NCBI RefSeq assembly: GCF_050749815.1
Contig: NZ_CP192735.1
Location: 744,001 to 808,000 of the forward strand
Length of the DNA stretch: 64,000 nucleotides
Direction of reading: 5' to 3'
DNA from: Dyella_A sp050749815
GTDB lineage: Bacteria; Pseudomonadota; Gammaproteobacteria; Xanthomonadales; Rhodanobacteraceae
Shown here: one piece after another, positions 52,159 to 61,483 of the stretch
Layout: every line of letters starts with the position of its first letter
Position numbering within the stretch: the first letter of the stretch is position 1
The notes under the pieces: generated by a model
What the model was told of the DNA's origin: nothing
Database searches by the model: none
The model's input: the letters and a program-made list of their open reading frames with translations, nothing else
Translations under genes and position numbers: made by a program

Positions 52159-52577
52159 CGGCGACCCTCGATGCGGCGGAAGCTGCGGTAGTGATCGTCG
52201 GTGTAGTAGTACACCTGCGGCGGCGTGCCGCCGGTGATGATCCGCCGCGCGCCGCGCGTGCGTGCGCCGGGCGTCTCCACCGTGTACTCGTGATAATAGC
52301 CGCGCGGCTGCTGTGGCAGCAGGCCTTCGTAGTTGCCGAACACGGTGCCGTCCTGCGCGTGCTCGAACGGCCCACCGGCGGCGATGCGCGCCAGTGTGTC
52401 GCGCGCTTCCGGCGGCAGGCCGTCGGCTTCGGCCGCGGTATGCGACGGCGTGGCGGCCGGGGCGGACGCGGTGGCATGGTCGGCGCCGGTCATGCCATCG
52501 GCCGGGGCCATGCGGTGCTGCTGCCAGGCCGCCACGGCGACAGCGAGCAGGATCACGATGGCGAGCAATTTGCGCAT
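52155..52577 (-). CDS. Exported guanyl-specific ribonuclease, RNase Sa/barnase-like
   Basis: 140-aa protein. Residues 1-18 are a hydrophobic export signal or anchor, 19-50 a Ala/Thr/Pro-rich linker, and 51-140 a RNase Sa-type N1/T1 domain. Active-site equivalents are Glu97 in YYHEYTV, Arg108 and Arg112 in RTRGARRIITG, and His129 in DDHYRSF. The LPPEARDTLARI and GPFEHAQDGTVFGN segments are nearly identical to Streptomyces RNase Sa. The two cysteines of RNase Sa are absent. It cleaves RNA after guanosine; paired with the downstream barstar, which would protect the producer. Confidence 0.93.
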   Translation of the reverse strand: MRKLLAIVILLAVAVAAWQQHRMAPADGMTGADHATASAPAATPSHTAAEADGLPPEARDTLARIAAGGPFEHAQDGTVFGNYEGLLPQQPRGYYHEYTVETPGARTRGARRIITGGTPPQVYYYTDDHYRSFRRIEGRR

Positions 52578-52672
52578 GGCGGCACGCGGGTGGCAGGCGA
52601 GGCCGCGCAGTGTAGCGGCGCGCGGCGCTTTCCCCTACATCAGCGCGATCGCCCGAATCGGTTGGTGGCGGC

Positions 52673-53527
52673 TCAGCCTGCGCGATCCACCCGTGCCTGC
52701 AATGCCATGGCGGCGTGCGGATTGCGCGCCTTGGCGGCGCTGATGAAGTAGACGAACACGTCGCGCGCGGCACCGCTGGGGCGCGGCGCTTCCACGTGCG
52801 GCAGTTCCGCCGGATCGCCGCCATCGCGCCACCGTACGGCGCGTTCGGCCCAGGCATCGAGCGCGGCGGCGGGATAGCCGTGCGCCTCGTCGACCTGGCT
52901 GCGCATCAGCCGGGCGTAGGCGAACGGGCCGGTGAGATCGGCCAGCGAGGGGTACTCCGGGGAATCGGTGAACACCGTGGCGACGCCCTGGGCGCGTGCC
53001 AGGGCCACGTATTCCTGGCACTGGAAACTGGCGTGGCGCACTTCCAGCGCGTGCCGCAGCGGCACGCCGTTGAGCGTGCGGGGCAGGCGATCGAGGAAGG
53101 CGGCCAGATCATCGGGGTCGAACCGGCGCGTGGGGGTGAACTGCCACACCACCGGGCCGAGTCGGTCGCCCAGCGCCTGCAGCGAGTCCACGAACGCGCT
53201 CGCCAGACCAACGGCACCGGCCAGCTTGCGCTGCAGCACGATCGCCTTGGGCGCCTTGAGCGAAAACACGAAGCCCTCGGGCACCTGCTTCGCCCAGCCG
53301 GCCAGCGTGGCCGGCGCCGGGGCGCGGTAATAGGTGCCGTTGATCTCGATGCTGCGCAGCTGGCGGCTGGCGTATTCCAGCTCGCGTCGCTGCACCAGGC
53401 CGGCGGGATAGAAATTGTCGCGCCACTCGGGGAACACCCAGCCGCCGATGCCGCAGCGGATGCGCGGCGCGCCCGACGGCATGGTGCGGGAAGAGGCATC
53501 GGAGAACAGGTCGGGTGTGGCGGGCAT
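52673..53527 (-). CDS. DUF72-family protein (YecE-like)
   Basis: 284-aa TIM-barrel-like DUF72 protein: RCGIGGWVFPEWRDNFYPAGL, LEYASRQLRSIEINGTYYR, FVFSLKAPKAIVLQ, GPVVWQFTPTRRFD, HALEVRHASFQ and FVYFISAAKARNPHAA. Function unknown across the family; sometimes linked to DNA repair or nucleotide metabolism. Start taken at ATG 53527; an upstream continuation (to 53776) is unconserved and overlaps the next gene's leader. Confidence 0.9.
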   Translation of the reverse strand: MPATPDLFSDASSRTMPSGAPRIRCGIGGWVFPEWRDNFYPAGLVQRRELEYASRQLRSIEINGTYYRAPAPATLAGWAKQVPEGFVFSLKAPKAIVLQRKLAGAVGLASAFVDSLQALGDRLGPVVWQFTPTRRFDPDDLAAFLDRLPRTLNGVPLRHALEVRHASFQCQEYVALARAQGVATVFTDSPEYPSLADLTGPFAYARLMRSQVDEAHGYPAAALDAWAERAVRWRDGGDPAELPHVEAPRPSGAARDVFVYFISAAKARNPHAAMALQARVDRAG

Positions 53528-53660
53528 GGCGGTCACGACAGCGGGGAAGGGGGCATCCTGACATGCCGCGGCCGCTGCGGGCATGACCTTCGGACTAGGC
53601 AGGCCAGGTGCTTTGACGCGATAGTGGCCCGATCCATTCGTGATCGCCAAGGGGTTGAGC

Positions 53661-55337
53661 ATGTCCAGTCGAGTGTCCTTGCGCGCGGCCATCGCCGCCG
53701 CGTTGCTGGTAGTGGCCTGCGGGTCGTCGGCGCAGAGCGTTCCGGCCAAGGGCACGCCGCCGCCCATCGGCATCAACGACAGCGCGCGACCGGCGCTGCC
53801 GCCGGACCTGGCCGACTTCGCCGCCTACGTCGACAAGGCGCGCAGCACCTTCGGCGTGCCCGGCATCGCCGTGGCCATCGTCAAGGACGGCCAGGTGGTG
53901 ATGGAGCAGGGCTTCGGCGACAAGACGCTGGATCCGAAGCAGCCGGTGGACACGCACACGCTGTTCGCGATCGCGTCGAACACCAAGGCGTTCACCGCCG
54001 CGGCGCTGCAGCAGCTGGACGAGGCCGGCAAGCTGAAGATGGACGATCGGGTGATCGACCACCTGCCGTGGTTCCGCATGTCCGACCCGTACGTGACGCA
54101 CGAGATGCGCATCCGCGACCTGCTCGCCCATCGCAGCGGCTTGTCGCTGGGCGCGGGTGACCTGCTGTACTGGCCGCCGACGTCATACAGCACCAAGGAA
54201 GTGGTCGAGCGCCTCAAGCACGTGCCGATCAAGAACGGCTTCCGCAGCGGCTACGCCTACGACAACATCCTGTTCGCCGTGGCCACGCTGGTGATCGAGC
54301 AGGCCTCGGGCCAGAGCTATGCCGATTACGTGCGCACGCACCTGTTCCAGCCGGTGGGCATGGACGAGTCGCTGATCGACAAGAACGACATCAAGCCCGG
54401 CATGGACGTGGCCACCGGCTACGCCAAGGAGAACTTCAAGGATCTGAAGCCCGTGCCGCCGATGGCGTGGAGCAACGATCCGGGCGCGGGCGGCATCTAC
54501 GCCAGCGTGCATGACCTGGCCAAGTGGATGAACGTGCAGCTGGCCGGCGGCGCGCTGCCGCAGAAGAACGCCGACGGCACGCCGAAGCGCATCTTCTCCG
54601 AAGACAGCCAGCGCCAGATGTGGACCATGCTCACGCCCATCAAGGTAGGCAAGCCGCCGATCCCCGAGCTTGCCCCGATCATGCCGAACTTCTACGGCTA
54701 CGGCGAAAGCTGGTTTCTCTCCGACTACCGCGGCCATCGCCTGGCATGGCACACCGGCGGCTGGCCGGGCTTCGTCTCGCGCGTGACGCTGGTGCCGGAA
54801 GAGCATCTGGGCGTGGTGGTGCTGACCAACGCCGAATCCGGTGCCGCGTTCAACGCGGTGACCTACCGCGTGCTTGATGCCTACCTGCATCCGGGCCAGA
54901 AGACCGACTGGGTGGCGGTGTACGACAAGCTGGTGAAGAAGGGCGAGGCGAACGCCGACGACAGCTGGGCCAAGCACCAGCAGGCGCGCGAGAAGAACCC
55001 CAGGCTCGACCTGCCGCAGGCCAGCTACGCCGGCACCTTCCAGGACCCGTGGTACGGCAACGTGATCGTCAGCAACGAGGGCGGCAAGCTGCGCATGCGC
55101 TTCGCCCACACCAGGCAGCTGATCGGCACCATGACGCCGTGGCAGCACAGCACCTTCGTGGTGAAGTGGGACGATCGCACGCTCAACGCCGACGCGTTCG
55201 CCACCTACACGTTGGATGCCGACGGCAAGATCACCGAGCTGCGCATGCAGCCGATCTCGCCGCTGACCGACTTCAGCTTCGACTTCCAGGACCTGCGGCT
55301 GAAGCCGCTGGACAAGGACAAGGCGTCCGACGAGTGA
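53661..55337 (+). CDS. Exported serine hydrolase, class C beta-lactamase fold
   Basis: 558-aa protein, likely lipoprotein (lipobox VVAC, Cys20). The catalytic SxxK is SNTK (Ser106, Lys109), YxN is YAYDN, and the third motif HTGGWPGF corresponds to HxG. The C-terminal ~110 residues (NPRLDLPQASYAGTFQDPWYGNVIV) are a DUF3471-type beta domain. Members are esterases, D-aminopeptidases or penicillin-binding-like enzymes; no beta-lactam resistance should be assumed. It is followed 53 bp later by an esterase gene, probably in one operon. Confidence 0.92.
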   Translation: MSSRVSLRAAIAAALLVVACGSSAQSVPAKGTPPPIGINDSARPALPPDLADFAAYVDKARSTFGVPGIAVAIVKDGQVVMEQGFGDKTLDPKQPVDTHTLFAIASNTKAFTAAALQQLDEAGKLKMDDRVIDHLPWFRMSDPYVTHEMRIRDLLAHRSGLSLGAGDLLYWPPTSYSTKEVVERLKHVPIKNGFRSGYAYDNILFAVATLVIEQASGQSYADYVRTHLFQPVGMDESLIDKNDIKPGMDVATGYAKENFKDLKPVPPMAWSNDPGAGGIYASVHDLAKWMNVQLAGGALPQKNADGTPKRIFSEDSQRQMWTMLTPIKVGKPPIPELAPIMPNFYGYGESWFLSDYRGHRLAWHTGGWPGFVSRVTLVPEEHLGVVVLTNAESGAAFNAVTYRVLDAYLHPGQKTDWVAVYDKLVKKGEANADDSWAKHQQAREKNPRLDLPQASYAGTFQDPWYGNVIVSNEGGKLRMRFAHTRQLIGTMTPWQHSTFVVKWDDRTLNADAFATYTLDADGKITELRMQPISPLTDFSFDFQDLRLKPLDKDKASDE

Positions 55338-55390
55338 GCTATCCGGCGTCGCCGTGGGCGGCGCCGGTCCATTGAAAAGGGGAGAAGCGC

Positions 55391-57016
55391 ATGCGCCGTT
55401 ATGCATCGTTCGTTATCGCCGGGCTGTGCGGCCTGGCCGTTGCCAGCTCGTCGCCCGCGCGCGACGCCGTTACCTCGGCGCCGGCGCTGTTCCGCGTGGA
55501 GCTGGGTAGCCAGTCCAGCCAGCCCGCGTCCGGCCGCCTGCTGTTGTTCGCGGTGGATGCGAAGACCGCCCGCGCCGCCGCGAAGGACGACAAGGTGGAG
55601 GAGGTCGACACCAATCCGTTCAAGCCATCACAGACCGCCATCGCCGCGCGCGAGGTGACGCATCTGGCGCCGGGCCAGGGCATCACGATCGATGCCGACG
55701 CGGTGGCATTCCCCAAGGCGTTCTCACAGTTGCCGACCGGTGACTATCTGCTGCAGGCGGTGCTGGACACCCACCACGACTACAACTATCACGGCCGCGA
55801 CGCGGGCGACGTGGTCAGCCCGGTGGTCGAGGCGCACCTGCCCGGCGCCATGCCGCGCCTGGTGCTGGACAAGGTGCTGCCCGAACGCGGGCTGTGGGAT
55901 TTCCCCAAGGGCGCGCTGAGCCCCACTACCGAAAAGCACCTGGCCGACGCCAAGGCGCACCTCAAGCCGATCGATTTCGTCAGCCCTGCGCTCAGCGCGT
56001 TCTGGGGCCGGCCGATACACATGAAGGGCTGGGTGCTGCTGCCGCCTGGCTACGGCGCCTCGGGCAAGACGACCTATCCGGTGATCTATCACACGCACGG
56101 CTTCGGCGGCAGCGACCGCAGCGAGGCGGCAACTGGCCTGATGGCCTACGGGCAGATGGCCGAAAAGGCGATGCCGCCGATGATCTGGGTGCTGCTGGAT
56201 GAGTCCTCCGCCACCGGCACGCACGAGTTTGCCGACTCGGTGAACAACGGCCCGTGGGGCGAGGCGCTCACCACCGAGCTGATCCCGTCGCTGGAAAAGC
56301 AGTACCGCATGGACGGCAAGGCCAGCGGCCGCTTCCTCAACGGGCACTCTTCCGGCGGCTGGGCCACGCTGTGGCTGCAGACGCGTTACCCGAAAGTATT
56401 CGGTGGCACCTGGTCGACCTCGCCCGACCCGAGCGACTTCCACGATTTCACGGGCCCGGACCTGTACGCGCCGCACGCCAACGTCTATCACCGCCCGGAC
56501 GGTACGGCGTATCCGCTGGTGCGTGACAAGGGCAAGGTCTACGCCACGTTCGAGCAGTTCGCGAAGATGGAGCGCGTGCTCGGCCCTTACGGCGGCCAGA
56601 TGGCTTCGTTCGACTGGGTGTTCTCGCCGCGCGGCCAGGACGGCCGGCCGATGCCGATGTTCGATCGCGATACCGGTGACGTCGATCCGTCGGTGGTGGC
56701 CTACTGGCATGACCACTACGACATCGCTCATCGCCTGAAGACGAACTGGCCGGCGCTCAAGCCCGACCTGGACGGCAAGATTCACCTGTATGTGGGCACC
56801 GCCGACACGTTCTACCTCGACGGCGCCGCGCATCGTCTGAAGGCCGTGCTGGACGGGCTGGGCGCGAAGTCCTCGTTCCACTTCCTGCCCAACCGCACCC
56901 ATTTCGATCTCTACGTCATCGACAAGGACCGCCAGGGCCTGATGAAGCAGATCGCGTGGGAGATGTACGCGGTGGCGCGCCCCGGTGCGCAGCAATCGAA
57001 GCAAGCCGCACCCTGA
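55391..57016 (+). CDS. Exported alpha/beta-hydrolase, enterochelin-esterase-like
   Basis: 541-aa exported protein with a signal peptide (~1-24). The first ~190 residues are a beta-sandwich-like domain. The hydrolase core begins KGWVLLPPGYGASGKTTYPVIYHTHGFGG, with Ser320 in NGHSSGG, an acid in YVGTADTFYLDG and His in PNRTHFDLY. It resembles esterase D/enterochelin-esterase-like enzymes acting on peptide or aryl esters. GGGAG lies just upstream of ATG 55391. Likely cotranscribed with the serine hydrolase. Confidence 0.88.
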   Translation: MRRYASFVIAGLCGLAVASSSPARDAVTSAPALFRVELGSQSSQPASGRLLLFAVDAKTARAAAKDDKVEEVDTNPFKPSQTAIAAREVTHLAPGQGITIDADAVAFPKAFSQLPTGDYLLQAVLDTHHDYNYHGRDAGDVVSPVVEAHLPGAMPRLVLDKVLPERGLWDFPKGALSPTTEKHLADAKAHLKPIDFVSPALSAFWGRPIHMKGWVLLPPGYGASGKTTYPVIYHTHGFGGSDRSEAATGLMAYGQMAEKAMPPMIWVLLDESSATGTHEFADSVNNGPWGEALTTELIPSLEKQYRMDGKASGRFLNGHSSGGWATLWLQTRYPKVFGGTWSTSPDPSDFHDFTGPDLYAPHANVYHRPDGTAYPLVRDKGKVYATFEQFAKMERVLGPYGGQMASFDWVFSPRGQDGRPMPMFDRDTGDVDPSVVAYWHDHYDIAHRLKTNWPALKPDLDGKIHLYVGTADTFYLDGAAHRLKAVLDGLGAKSSFHFLPNRTHFDLYVIDKDRQGLMKQIAWEMYAVARPGAQQSKQAAP

Positions 57017-57041
57017 CCGGCCCCACCGACACCGCCGCCCC

Positions 57042-57637
57042 TGCAGGAGCGACTTCAGTCGCGATGCCTTTTCGCCTTGATGCGCCATGCGAGCAAGAGC
57101 ATCGCGGCTGAAGCCGCTCCTACAGAGAGGCCGGGGACGTCGTCGAAACCCGCGCCAACATTGGCACCCCTGTAGGAGCGACTTCAGTCGCGATGCCTTT
57201 CGCTCTGATGCGTCATGCAAGCAGAGCATCGCGGCTGAAGCCGCTCCTACAGTGAGGCCGGGGACGTCGTCGAAACCCGCGCCAGCATTGGCACCCCTGT
57301 AGGAGCGACTTCAGTCGCGATGCCTTTTCGCTCTGATGCGCCATGCGAGCAAGAGCATCGCGGCTAAAGCCGCTTCTACAGTGAGGCGGGAGACGTCGTC
57401 GAAACCCGCGCCAACATTGACACCCCTGTAGGAGCGACTTCAGTCGCGATGCCTTTCGCTCTGAAACACCATGCGAGCAAGAGCATCGCGGCTAAAGCCG
57501 CTCCTACAGTGAGGCCGGGGACGTCGTCGAAACCCGCGCCAGCATTGGCACCCCTGTAGGAGCGACTTCAGTCGCGATGCCTTTCGCCGTGATGCGCCAT
57601 GCAAGCAAGAGCATCGCGGCTGAAGCCGCTTCTACAG
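57042..57637. repeat. Array of five ~128-bp palindromic repeat units
   Basis: Five units begin at 57042, 57171, 57298, 57427 and 57555. Each has TAGGAGCGACTTCAGTCGCG, about 32 bp of variable spacer, GCATCGCGGCTGAAGCCGC, then TCCTACAG. The two arms are imperfect inverse copies, so each unit can fold into a long hairpin. Units 1-4 are separated by a conserved ~45-bp linker that includes GACGTCGTCGAAACCCGC. Spacers differ by single substitutions (gatgcgccatg, gatgcgtcatg, gaaacaccatg). Not CRISPR: no short unique spacers. A recently amplified REP/BIME-type array after the esterase stop. Confidence 0.88.
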
Positions 57638-57671
57638 GGGGTCGGGGAGCGCCTTGGAGGTCACCCGTTGC

Positions 57672-58091
57672 TTATTCCGTCCACGGGTCGTAGCTGCCGA
57701 ACCACCACAGGTGGTCTTCCATATCGCGGCAGCTGTAGCCGGCGCCGCCGTAGTCCTTCTCGGCGTACTCGTCCACGATCTGCGCGCCGGCGGCTTTCGC
57801 CTGTTCGTAGTGCGCGCGGCAATCCTTCACGATCACGCAGGCCACCTGCGTCTCGCGCCCGCCGGTGTCGGCAGGCGTCAGCAGGTGCTGGCCGAAGCCG
57901 TCCTCGCGCACCGAGCCCAGCATCACCATGCCGCTGCCGTAGGTGAGCTGCGCATGGGCGACGCCGCCCTGGTCATCCTCATACACCGCCTGCCGCGCGA
58001 AGCCGAAGGCGCGACACAGCCAGTCGATGGCCGCATGGGCATCGCGGTAGCGCAGGCAGGGAATGATGGTGCTGCCGTGGATCGCTGACAT
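57672..58091 (-). CDS. VOC-family (glyoxalase/bleomycin-resistance fold) protein
   Basis: 139-aa protein with PhnB-like VOC architecture: TIIPCLRYRDAHAAIDWLCRAFGF, AHAQLTYGSGMVMLGSVRE, GGAGYSCRDMEDHLWWFG. The metal-binding His/Glu pattern is not fully clear (Asp and His in DMEDHLW). It could bind a small ligand or act as an isomerase. ATG 58091. Adjacent to, and in line with, the AraC gene upstream (74-bp gap). Confidence 0.85.
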   Translation of the reverse strand: MSAIHGSTIIPCLRYRDAHAAIDWLCRAFGFARQAVYEDDQGGVAHAQLTYGSGMVMLGSVREDGFGQHLLTPADTGGRETQVACVIVKDCRAHYEQAKAAGAQIVDEYAEKDYGGAGYSCRDMEDHLWWFGSYDPWTE

Positions 58092-58165
58092 CACTTGCTC
58101 CTTGGGAATGGGTGGAACAAGGCTAGCCGCGCGCCGCTGCCCGGTCTTGGCGATTTTCCGAAGCG

Positions 58166-58981
58166 CTAGCCGATGACGAGGTGATTGAGGTGTGGGCCGC
58201 GCTGCGCCATGAACGCGCTCGGCGTGAGCCCGGCGAACGCGCGGAACTCGCGCACCAGGTGCGCCTGATCGGTGAAGCCACCGTCGGCAGCCACCTGGCA
58301 CCAGTCCACGCTGCCGGCCCGGTGCACCTGTGTCAGCACCGCGCGGAAGCGCTGCAGGCGGGCGTAGCGTTTCGGCCCCATGCCGATCTGGCGACGAAAG
58401 CGGGCACGCAGGCTGTCGTCCGACAGTCCGGTCTGCGCCACTACGCCGGCGATGCGCGCCCACTGCGGTGCCTGATCGAGCGCGCTCGCCACGTGGGCCA
58501 CGGCCGGGTCGATCGCCGGCCCGCGCTGCTGGATGCGCAGCCACTGCTCGAGGATCTGCAGGCGTGCGGCGGGCGTCGTTGTTTCCAGCAGCCGCTGCCG
58601 CAACTGCCCGGCGGCGACACCGAACAGGTCTTCCAGGTTGATGTCCCGCGCCAGCAGCGTCTGCTGGTCTTCGGCGGTGATGGCGTGCGCGCCGCCGGGC
58701 CGGAACACCGCCCCCATCACGCGCACCTGCTCGGCGGTGTCGATGATCTGGCTGGTCAGGCGTGGGCCGCCGAGCACGCTGCCGGACGAGCGCAGGCACT
58801 GGCGCTGCGGTTCGTCGGTGTAGACGCGCGTCTCGTCCTCGCACAGGTTGATGATCAACTGCGCGCCGGGTTGCGGCAGCACCCGCTCGAAATGGTGCGC
58901 GGCGGCGGGCATGTCCCAGTCCCAGATCGTCTCGATCAGGCGGTCCAGCGGTGGGCTCGGGCGACGCTGCGTGAATCCCAT
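58166..58981 (-). CDS. AraC-family transcriptional regulator
   Basis: 271-aa regulator. The N-terminal ~150 residues match the DUF6597-type domain (RLIETIWDWDMP, VMGAVFRPGGAHAIT, LARDINLEDLFG). The C-terminal double HTH has IAGVVAQTGLSDDSLRARFRRQIGMGPKRYARLQRFRAVL and AADGGFTDQAHLVREFRAFAGLTPSAF. It is upstream of the VOC gene on the same strand and may regulate it or itself. It is separated from the mechanosensitive channel stop by eight bases. Confidence 0.92.
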   Translation of the reverse strand: MGFTQRRPSPPLDRLIETIWDWDMPAAAHHFERVLPQPGAQLIINLCEDETRVYTDEPQRQCLRSSGSVLGGPRLTSQIIDTAEQVRVMGAVFRPGGAHAITAEDQQTLLARDINLEDLFGVAAGQLRQRLLETTTPAARLQILEQWLRIQQRGPAIDPAVAHVASALDQAPQWARIAGVVAQTGLSDDSLRARFRRQIGMGPKRYARLQRFRAVLTQVHRAGSVDWCQVAADGGFTDQAHLVREFRAFAGLTPSAFMAQRGPHLNHLVIG

Positions 58982-58989
58982 GCGGTGCC

Positions 58990-61395
58990 TCAGGAATCGG
59001 GAGGGACGACCCCAGTATCGCGCGGCGGGCGCACGGTGCGTATCACCATGTCCTGCGCGCGGATCAGCGGCAGGTTCTGTTCGCGCAGCTTCGCCAGCAC
59101 GGCGAACAGCAGATCGCTCTTCACGGTGGAGGCGTCGCGCGGGTTGCGCGTGTAGGCGTAGGCGCTGAACACCAGATTGCCCGCGTCGATGCTGTCCAGC
59201 TGCACGAACGGTGCGGGCGTGTCCAGCGTCACCGGGTGCGCGTTGAGCGCTTCCAGGATGAGGTCGCGTGCGCGCGCCGCGTCGGTGTCCAGCGGCATCG
59301 GCACGCTGAACTTCACCCGCCCCAGCGCATTGGCCAGCGTCACGTTGCGTACGTTCTGGGTGATCAGCTGCGAGTTCGGCACGATCACCGTGGAGCGGTC
59401 CCACAGCTGGATCTCGGTGGCGCGCACGTTGATGCGGCGGATGTCGCCCTCCACGCCGTTGAGGCTCACCCAGTCGCCTACCTTCACCGGGCGCTCGGCC
59501 AGCAGGATCAACCCGGAGATGAAGTTCGACACGATCGCCTGCAGGCCGAAACCGATACCCACCGACAGCGCGCTGGCGATCCACGCGATGTTCTGCAGGC
59601 TCACCTTCAAGGTGGCCAGCGCCATCACCACCACCAGCACGCCGCCGACGTAGCCGAGCAGGGTGAGCATCGACATGCGCATGCCGGCGTCCAGCCGGGT
59701 GTTGGGCAGCAGCTCCACGTCGAGCCAGCGCTTGATGATGCGCACCACGCCCAGGCCCACCACCAGCACCAGCATGGCCTTGATCACGTCGCGCGGGGCC
59801 AGCGTCATCTCGCCGAAGGTGAGCCCGCCCAGCAACGTGCCGACGCTGGAGGTGAGGTCTTCCGGGCTCGCGCCCAGGCGCGAGATCACCGCGCCGATGC
59901 CCAGCAGCACCGCCAGTGCGCGGGTCACGCCGGAGAGCACGGCGCGCGCCTGCTCCAGCGGTCCGGGCTCCAGCTCGAACGCCCGTTGCAGGCGCTGCCC
60001 GGTGCGTCCCTTGGGCGACAGCAGCAGTGCCCAGGTGTCGTTGAGTGCATGCATGAACAGGTACAGCGAGGCGAACACCACGCTGATCCACACCGCGTTG
60101 ATCGCCAGGAAAAACGCCAGCGCGATGTAGCCCGTCGCCACCGCCAGCACGCAGGTCACCGAGGCCAGCACCAGCGCGCCCAGGCAAAGGCCGATCCACA
60201 GCGAGCGGCTCGGCGGCGGCTCGCCGGCGGCGGCCAGGGCGCGCCGCGCGCGGGCTTGGCGCAGCAAGGCGGTGCCGATCAGCGCGGCGGTCACCAGGGC
60301 GATCAGGCCGCGCGTGGCCACGCTGGCCGGCAGGCTGGCGCTGATCGCGTGGTTCACCAGTTCCACCGTGCCGAGCAGGGCGATCGCCATCGCCAGCAGC
60401 CACGGGAACGGGCGCAGCGCCTGCGCCTCGGCATCGGTGAGCTCGGGCAAGCGCCAGCTCGGGCGCACCGCCGAGAGCAGGGCGCGCCCGAGCCCGGCCA
60501 CGTAGGCGCTGAGCAGCACCAGCTGCACCATCTGATGGGCGAGCCCAGCGAGGTCGTCGTCGAGCAGGCCGTTCCAGTTCACCGACCAGTACACCAGTTG
60601 CGCCGCCAGACCCGTGTTCAGCGTGGTGAGCACGGCAATGGCCAGCGCCAGCGCGCTGCGTCGCAGACGGCCGGCGGCCATGCGGTTCTGGGTGAGGCGC
60701 AGCAGCTGGCGCTCCAGCAGCCAGCGGCCCACGCCCAGCAGCAACGCCGCGGCGAGCAGGCAGGCTACGAATGGCGTGCGATTGGGCGGCTGCGAGGCCG
60801 CGCGGATCGCCGTGCCGAGGTCGTCGCCGAGTGCGCGCAGGCGGCGCAGGTCGGACGGCAGGCTGCGCATCGGGTCGGACCAGAACGCGGTGCTGAACGG
60901 CGTGGCCGTGCGTTCGGCCAGCCGCGTCTGGAATTCGTTGCGGCGCTGGTCGGAGAGTTGCGCGGCGAGCTGGGCGGCCTCCTGGCCCATCAGCTGCGCC
61001 TGCTTCACCTGCGCATCCACGTCGGCCTGCGCCTTGTCCAGCTTGCGCCGCTGGGCGCTCACCTCGGCCGCTTCGGCCGGGGCGCCCTTGGCCGGCGCCG
61101 GCCCCAGCACGGCCAGCTGCGCCTGCACGCTTTGCACCTGCGGCGCAAGGCTGGCGGCGAGCTGGCTGGCCTGGTCCTGCACGGCCAGCGCCTGTGTGCG
61201 CAGGTCGCCCAGCTGGCCCGCTGTCGGTTGGGCGGCGAGCGCCTTCTTGATGTCGTCGAGCTGCCCGCGCAACTGGTCCATCTGCTGCGACGGCGTGGGC
61301 GGCGGGGCGTCAGGCGCCGCGTCCTGGCGGGCGAGGGCAGCGGTGCTGCCGAAGGCAAGCAGGAGAACCAGCAGGAGGCGGGCGAGGCGAGGCAT
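58990..61395 (-). CDS. MscS-family mechanosensitive channel (DUF3772, MscK/MscM-like)
   Basis: 801-aa channel. Signal peptide (1-22), a long coiled-coil-rich periplasmic part (~35-190, Gln/Ala-rich), about ten membrane helices, then the MscS core: ASALSVGIGFGLQAIVSNFISGLILLAERPVKVGDWV, EIQLWDRSTVIVPNSQLIT. The C-terminus is a mixed domain ending VIRTVRPP. It opens on osmotic downshift. ATG 61395 gives a good signal peptide; an upstream extension to 61470 would overlap the endonuclease V start region. Confidence 0.92.
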   Translation of the reverse strand: MPRLARLLLVLLLAFGSTAALARQDAAPDAPPPTPSQQMDQLRGQLDDIKKALAAQPTAGQLGDLRTQALAVQDQASQLAASLAPQVQSVQAQLAVLGPAPAKGAPAEAAEVSAQRRKLDKAQADVDAQVKQAQLMGQEAAQLAAQLSDQRRNEFQTRLAERTATPFSTAFWSDPMRSLPSDLRRLRALGDDLGTAIRAASQPPNRTPFVACLLAAALLLGVGRWLLERQLLRLTQNRMAAGRLRRSALALAIAVLTTLNTGLAAQLVYWSVNWNGLLDDDLAGLAHQMVQLVLLSAYVAGLGRALLSAVRPSWRLPELTDAEAQALRPFPWLLAMAIALLGTVELVNHAISASLPASVATRGLIALVTAALIGTALLRQARARRALAAAGEPPPSRSLWIGLCLGALVLASVTCVLAVATGYIALAFFLAINAVWISVVFASLYLFMHALNDTWALLLSPKGRTGQRLQRAFELEPGPLEQARAVLSGVTRALAVLLGIGAVISRLGASPEDLTSSVGTLLGGLTFGEMTLAPRDVIKAMLVLVVGLGVVRIIKRWLDVELLPNTRLDAGMRMSMLTLLGYVGGVLVVVMALATLKVSLQNIAWIASALSVGIGFGLQAIVSNFISGLILLAERPVKVGDWVSLNGVEGDIRRINVRATEIQLWDRSTVIVPNSQLITQNVRNVTLANALGRVKFSVPMPLDTDAARARDLILEALNAHPVTLDTPAPFVQLDSIDAGNLVFSAYAYTRNPRDASTVKSDLLFAVLAKLREQNLPLIRAQDMVIRTVRPPRDTGVVPPDS

Positions 61396-61483
61396 CCGGG
61401 CATGATCGGAGCCGCCCTGCGGGCGGTCAATCGCCGCGCGTGCCTTGACGATGCCTTCAGCAGCGGGCATTCAGCCTTACCCG

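Noticed and set aside
53528..53776. N-terminal extension of the DUF72 protein
   Set aside because: Not conserved and overlaps the 5' end of the serine hydrolase gene on the other strand.
57042..57637. CRISPR array
   Set aside because: Units are ~128 bp with internal inverted arms and conserved linkers, not short repeats with unique spacers; no cas genes nearby.
57672..58844. 390-codon frame upstream of the VOC protein
   Set aside because: The real VOC start is ATG 58091; the upstream portion overlaps the AraC gene out of frame.
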